Origin: JBBQZU01 sp038207425
Lineage (GTDB): Bacteria > Bacteroidota > Bacteroidia > Flavobacteriales_D > Cryomorphaceae
Length of the DNA stretch: 8,914 nucleotides
Reading direction: 5' to 3'
NCBI GenBank assembly: GCA_038207425.1
Contig: JBBQZU010000061.1
Location: 1-8,914, forward strand
Shown in pieces: positions 6,068 through 8,914 of the stretch. The notes under the pieces are model-generated. The model was not told the origin of the DNA. It ran no database searches and worked only from the letters and a program-made list of their open reading frames with translations. The position numbers were made by a program, and so were the translations under genes. Numbering within the stretch: position 1 is the stretch's first letter; each line of letters begins with the position of its first letter.

Positions 6068-7566
6068 AAGCTGAAAGAAATATGGACGCACAGGCCAGAA
6101 AACTGCTCCACAAGGACGCTGCTGCGCCGCCTGATGCTGTATGGGCCAGAATTGAAGCGCAATTGCCAGCAGCAGGTACCCGATTTATACCGTTTTTTTT
6201 GATAAAATATGCATGGCTCGGTGTTGCCCTTGCTGTATTTACGTTCGCGGGATGGTGGTTTTTCGAAAGCCAAACGCTACCATTTCGTCATGAGAAAATG
6301 CACTCAGAGCGCATACACCAGGCTGCTCCAAGCAACAATTCAGAAATTGAAAATAGTGAAACGGCTTACACCGGTTCTGAAAAGTATGCCGCGACTAAAG
6401 AAGCAAACCCGGCAAAAGATATACACGCTTCGCTTGCCGAGAATGCACAAATCAGTAATTTCCCTTCAGGCAAATTGGTGAATATGCGCGCTCAACTTTC
6501 GCATCCGAAAAGTATTTCCAATATTGCAAATTTGGACACTTTGAGCATAACTAAAATCTCAGATATTTATACAAACAATCAGGACTATTTTGCGAAAGCT
6601 TACAGCACCACTGAGCACCGCAATATAATTTCTGATATGGCGCCAAGGGACTATTCGAGCCTTTCAGAATCGGCAGGTCTATCTTTCACTCCGCTCAAAT
6701 CAATGCAGCCGGCACAGCATCTCAGCACACCGGAATTGTGGAGTCGTACTGAAGATGTAGATTTCGGGCCACAGCCATTGAGAGGTTGGTCTATAGGTGT
6801 ATTTGCAGATTTGCGCAGCACTTCGCTTAACATTAGCAGCGCACGCGAAGGTTCATCACAACTTGTCGACTCGCTCAATTCTGCTGAGATGGCTTCTGCC
6901 AATTTCGGCGGCGCAATAAGCATCGGTTACCACCTGAAACCTAAGTGGAGAATTTCAAGCGGGCTTGCTTTCGCAAAATGGTGCAGAACCACCAAATACC
7001 CCATTCTGTTTTCTGTTTCGGATGCATATGAAGGTACGCTGGCTACAGCAGATCAGACTATTCCGCTTGAGCAAAATATTATTTCGGCTACTGGATTCCA
7101 AACTGTGAACGTAAATGCCCCCTCACAGACGTTGATCAATACGCAGCAGATTATTCCCCCAGATACAAGCCTTGCAAAGCAATTGGAAATTGAAGAGTGT
7201 TACAGCCTTTTGCAAATACCGCTGCTGATCGAGTATCATCATTCCGCTGGAAGGTTCAACTTTTTACCCGGCGCGGGAGTAGCCTATGAGTATGTGTTGA
7301 AACGAAGTACAAATGTTATTGGCAGCGCTTCGCAAGAGCTTGATGGAACAGTGATGCATCAGGAAGCTTCGCAAAAAAACTTTCTGTCATTTATAGCTAC
7401 GCTCCATGTAGAGTATCAGCTCACCGAACACCTGTCATTCCGAACCGGAGCGAATTACAAAGCCTGGCTTACACCAGTGTATCAAAGCGATCTGATCCAA
7501 ACGTATCCAAGGGTGGTATCCGTAGATGCGGGAATAATTTATACATTTCAGCGAAAGTATTTGTAA
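6064..7566 (+). CDS. Membrane-anchored anti-sigma-like protein fused to an outer-membrane-type beta-barrel domain
   Basis: A 500-residue protein starting inside the sigma stop codon (ATGA), which fixes the start. Residues 1-42 are charged and soluble and contain PPDAVWARIEAQL (22-34), a pattern often seen at the N-terminus of membrane partners of bacteroidotal ECF sigma factors. One hydrophobic helix follows (about 43-67, IKYAWLGVALAVFTFAGWWF). Next comes a long polar linker of about 170 residues rich in Asn, Ser, Thr, Ala and Glu, then from about 237 to the end a barrel-like domain with alternating strands: LRGWSIGVFADLRS, FGGAISIGYHLKPKWRISSG, LLIEYHHSAGRFNFLPGAGV, LSFRTGANYKAWL and the last strand VVSVDAGIIYTF. 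This resembles the outer-membrane beta-barrel domains of the OmpW/porin type. The N-terminal part is much shorter than a classical anti-sigma domain, so the anti-sigma role is inferred from position. There is no cleavable signal peptide. Confidence 0.75.
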   Translation: MKAERNMDAQARKLLHKDAAAPPDAVWARIEAQLPAAGTRFIPFFLIKYAWLGVALAVFTFAGWWFFESQTLPFRHEKMHSERIHQAAPSNNSEIENSETAYTGSEKYAATKEANPAKDIHASLAENAQISNFPSGKLVNMRAQLSHPKSISNIANLDTLSITKISDIYTNNQDYFAKAYSTTEHRNIISDMAPRDYSSLSESAGLSFTPLKSMQPAQHLSTPELWSRTEDVDFGPQPLRGWSIGVFADLRSTSLNISSAREGSSQLVDSLNSAEMASANFGGAISIGYHLKPKWRISSGLAFAKWCRTTKYPILFSVSDAYEGTLATADQTIPLEQNIISATGFQTVNVNAPSQTLINTQQIIPPDTSLAKQLEIEECYSLLQIPLLIEYHHSAGRFNFLPGAGVAYEYVLKRSTNVIGSASQELDGTVMHQEASQKNFLSFIATLHVEYQLTEHLSFRTGANYKAWLTPVYQSDLIQTYPRVVSVDAGIIYTFQRKYL

Positions 7567-7611
7567 CCTTTGGCAGTGGATGCGCACTTTCTATTTAAAC
7601 TACTTTATCCT

Positions 7612-8277
7612 ATGAAAACTTTTCTCACTCTTTGCACCGCATTACTGATACTCGCTTCCTGCACAAACGATGACGATCAGCCCACATCACCCGATACCAA
7701 TGCCAAAAACGAAATTCGGCTCAATGATCTTCGCGCAGGGCAGTCAAACCGCTTTCTTGCATTTCACACCTCATGTTTTCCTTCCGGCAGTTTTCAATAT
7801 ACCGGCGATACGCTTATTGCAGAGATCATCGCATCAGAAGTTGGTCTTGCAATTCGCGAAAGCTATACACCTGGTTCTATCAACTATACCGGTAGCCAAC
7901 CGGTGAGCTATCCTGTTGTTCCCAAAGAGGGATTCCTGCTTTTGCCTGAGCGGAGTTTGTCACAGCTTTTCTTCTTTTTCGGTAACGATACCCTGCCCGT
8001 AGAGAAAGCTCATACCATTACGTTGCAACAAGGCGATTGCTATGTAGAGTACCAAAGCGGTGAAGCATTTATTGGGGAGGAAGTTGGATTTATTTCTCCG
8101 TTTGAATATGGCGACATTCAGTTGTTTGGCAAGCGCGTAGTTTCCTGTGTACCTCCATTTATGGGTCTCGACGCTTATCTGGTCTACGATTCGCGTCAGT
8201 TGTTTGTGAGTATGACGATTTGGCCCGGTTTTGATTTGCAATCGGTAAATGGATATGTAATGATTCCGAATGAGTAA
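7612..8277 (+). CDS. Small lipoprotein of unknown function in the sigma operon
   Basis: A 221-residue lipoprotein. The leader MKTFLTLCTALLILASC gives lipidated C17, followed by T-N-D-D-D-Q, an acidic stretch of the kind that can send lipoproteins to the cell surface in Bacteroidota. ATG 7612 is chosen over a TTG 42 nt upstream because it gives a proper short lipoprotein leader. The mature part looks beta-rich with many aromatic residues (GFLLLPERSLSQLFFFFGND, then GDIQLFGKRVVSC and LFVSMTIWPGFDLQSVNGYV) and has three further cysteines at 55, 143 and 179. I do not recognise a family. The 45-nt gap after the barrel protein and the terminator shortly after its stop place it as the last gene of the sigma operon. 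It could be a sensor or ligand-binding partner of the barrel domain, but that is inference from context. Confidence 0.78.
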   Translation: MKTFLTLCTALLILASCTNDDDQPTSPDTNAKNEIRLNDLRAGQSNRFLAFHTSCFPSGSFQYTGDTLIAEIIASEVGLAIRESYTPGSINYTGSQPVSYPVVPKEGFLLLPERSLSQLFFFFGNDTLPVEKAHTITLQQGDCYVEYQSGEAFIGEEVGFISPFEYGDIQLFGKRVVSCVPPFMGLDAYLVYDSRQLFVSMTIWPGFDLQSVNGYVMIPNE

Positions 8278-8325
8278 GAATTAATGAAATAAATACGGCT
8301 TTTTTAATGGGTCACCATCGTCAAG

Positions 8326-8360
8326 AACCCAATACAGCAGCGTATTGGGTTTTTCTTTTT
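8326..8360 (+). terminator. Intrinsic terminator of the sigma-factor operon
   Basis: AACCCAATAC (8326-8335) and GTATTGGGTT (8342-8351) form a perfect 10-bp stem with the 6-nt loop AGCAGC, followed by a T-rich tail (8350-8360, one C). It begins 49 nt after the lipoprotein stop and ends the three-gene transcript. Confidence 0.88.
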
Positions 8361-8824
8361 AATTTGGTTGAAAGGCTAGAAATTGATGTGGTAATGGCAA
8401 TCCATCCAGGGTAAAATTTTCGTCTGGCTTATGAGAATTCGGGAGCAGGTGTTACCTTTCACAGCCATATTGCGGAAGTTTATCCTTTCACCAAAATGGT
8501 ATGTTTCAGGGGCGGGTTGGGGAAATATTGGTGCTTGGTGTTGTGCATCTTACATACCTTGCAAGGCGGTGTGTTGCATTCTCTCTCAGGCTTTCGCCAA
8601 ACGGCATTTTCAATAACCAATATTTTTAAAATCGGGTGTAAAGAATCTTTAAAAGCTTCTAAATTGATATAGATCGCTTAATTTCGAATGTAAATGCGGG
8701 TTTTGATGACACCCTTGTTTTGTGCAATCCGATTACCCTTGCCCTTACCCAACCGATTTTAAGATGAACATGGAGGTCCTATACCATATTTAGTGGGTTG
8801 ATTCAGAAATAGCTAAACTTGTGC
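8361..8824. other. Gene-poor stretch before the right-hand transposase
   Basis: No convincing gene. One forward frame stays open for about 78 codons (about 8415-8650) but has no start near its beginning and no recognisable motif. A 61-codon frame from ATG 8431 is rich in Cys and Trp and looks non-coding. The left inverted repeat of the ISL3-like element should lie just before 8825, but its boundary cannot be set without the other end. A 10-bp inverted repeat spans 8626-8762. Confidence 0.5.
8626..8762. repeat. 10-bp perfect inverted repeat enclosing 117 nt
   Basis: TTAAAATCGG (8626-8635) and CCGATTTTAA (8753-8762) are exact reverse complements bracketing a non-coding segment. This may be a remnant or a small non-autonomous element, or chance. 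Confidence 0.3.
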
Positions 8825-8914
8825 ATGGCACAAGAAGAACTTTTTGGTGCAGCAATAGGCCTGAGATCACCACGGAAAATTGATCGTATAGAATTAAAGT
8901 CAACAGCAGGACTT
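8825..8914 (+). CDS. Putative ISL3-family transposase, N-terminal fragment
   Basis: The last 90 nt give 30 codons from an ATG: MAQEELFGAAIGLRSPRKID then RIELKSTAGL, running off the window. The pattern E-L-F-x-x-A-x-G-L-x-x-P followed by a basic/acidic strand matches the opening of ISL3-family transposases, which go on to a zinc-finger-like region and a DDE domain not visible here. The call rests on a short stretch and could be wrong. The gene-poor DNA upstream is what one expects beside an insertion sequence end. Confidence 0.5.
   Translation, partial: MAQEELFGAAIGLRSPRKIDRIELKSTAGL

Noticed and set aside
7570..7611. Extended TTG start for the last lipoprotein
   Set aside because: It would add 14 residues in front of a textbook lipoprotein leader that begins at ATG 7612.
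8431..8616. Forward 61-codon frame after the terminator
   Set aside because: Cys/Trp-rich composition with no motif and no supporting context.
1..8914. CRISPR array, tRNA or rRNA genes
   Set aside because: No regularly spaced repeats and no tRNA- or rRNA-like segments were seen on reading both strands.

Overview
The window looks like chromosomal DNA from a member of the Bacteroidota, probably near the Flavobacteriales. The signs are a TAnnTTTG-type promoter box, the general absence of Shine-Dalgarno sequences, lipoproteins with short leaders ending in A-S-C, a TonB-dependent receptor that opens with a carboxypeptidase-D-like regulatory domain, and an ECF sigma factor paired with a membrane-anchored barrel protein. 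The assignment rests on these features only; no database search was possible.

Layout. The left edge (3-131) is the C-terminal tail of an IS1595/ISXO2-type transposase. Next comes a forward overlapping pair: a MazG/PRA-PH-type nucleotide pyrophosphohydrolase (265-657) and a hotdog-fold DUF4442-like protein (647-1159). A reverse-strand gene (1247-2371) encodes a lipoprotein with a beta-propeller of DUF5005/DUF4185 character. It diverges from a forward TonB-dependent outer-membrane receptor (2558-4942), whose promoter box ends only 13 nt before the start codon. A gene-free stretch of about 570 nt (4943-5518) contains small repeats.

A compact forward operon follows: an ECF sigma factor (5519-6067), a 500-residue protein with a short cytoplasmic N-terminus, one membrane helix, a long low-complexity linker and a C-terminal barrel-like domain (6064-7566), and a small lipoprotein of unknown function (7612-8277). 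It is closed by a clear intrinsic terminator (8326-8360). After another gene-poor stretch, the right edge (8825-8914) holds the first 30 codons of what looks like an ISL3-type transposase.

How the parts may work together. The 5519-8277 operon is the most interesting part. Its products could form a trans-envelope signalling line: a sigma factor in the cytoplasm, a partner that begins in the cytoplasm and ends in an outer-membrane-type barrel, and a lipoprotein with acidic residues after its lipidated cysteine, possibly surface-exposed. The TonB receptor and the divergent propeller lipoprotein may be a separate uptake or binding pair. Transposase fragments of two different families at the edges mark this as a region where mobile elements insert; they do not form a composite transposon. 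Functions beyond the family level are inference.
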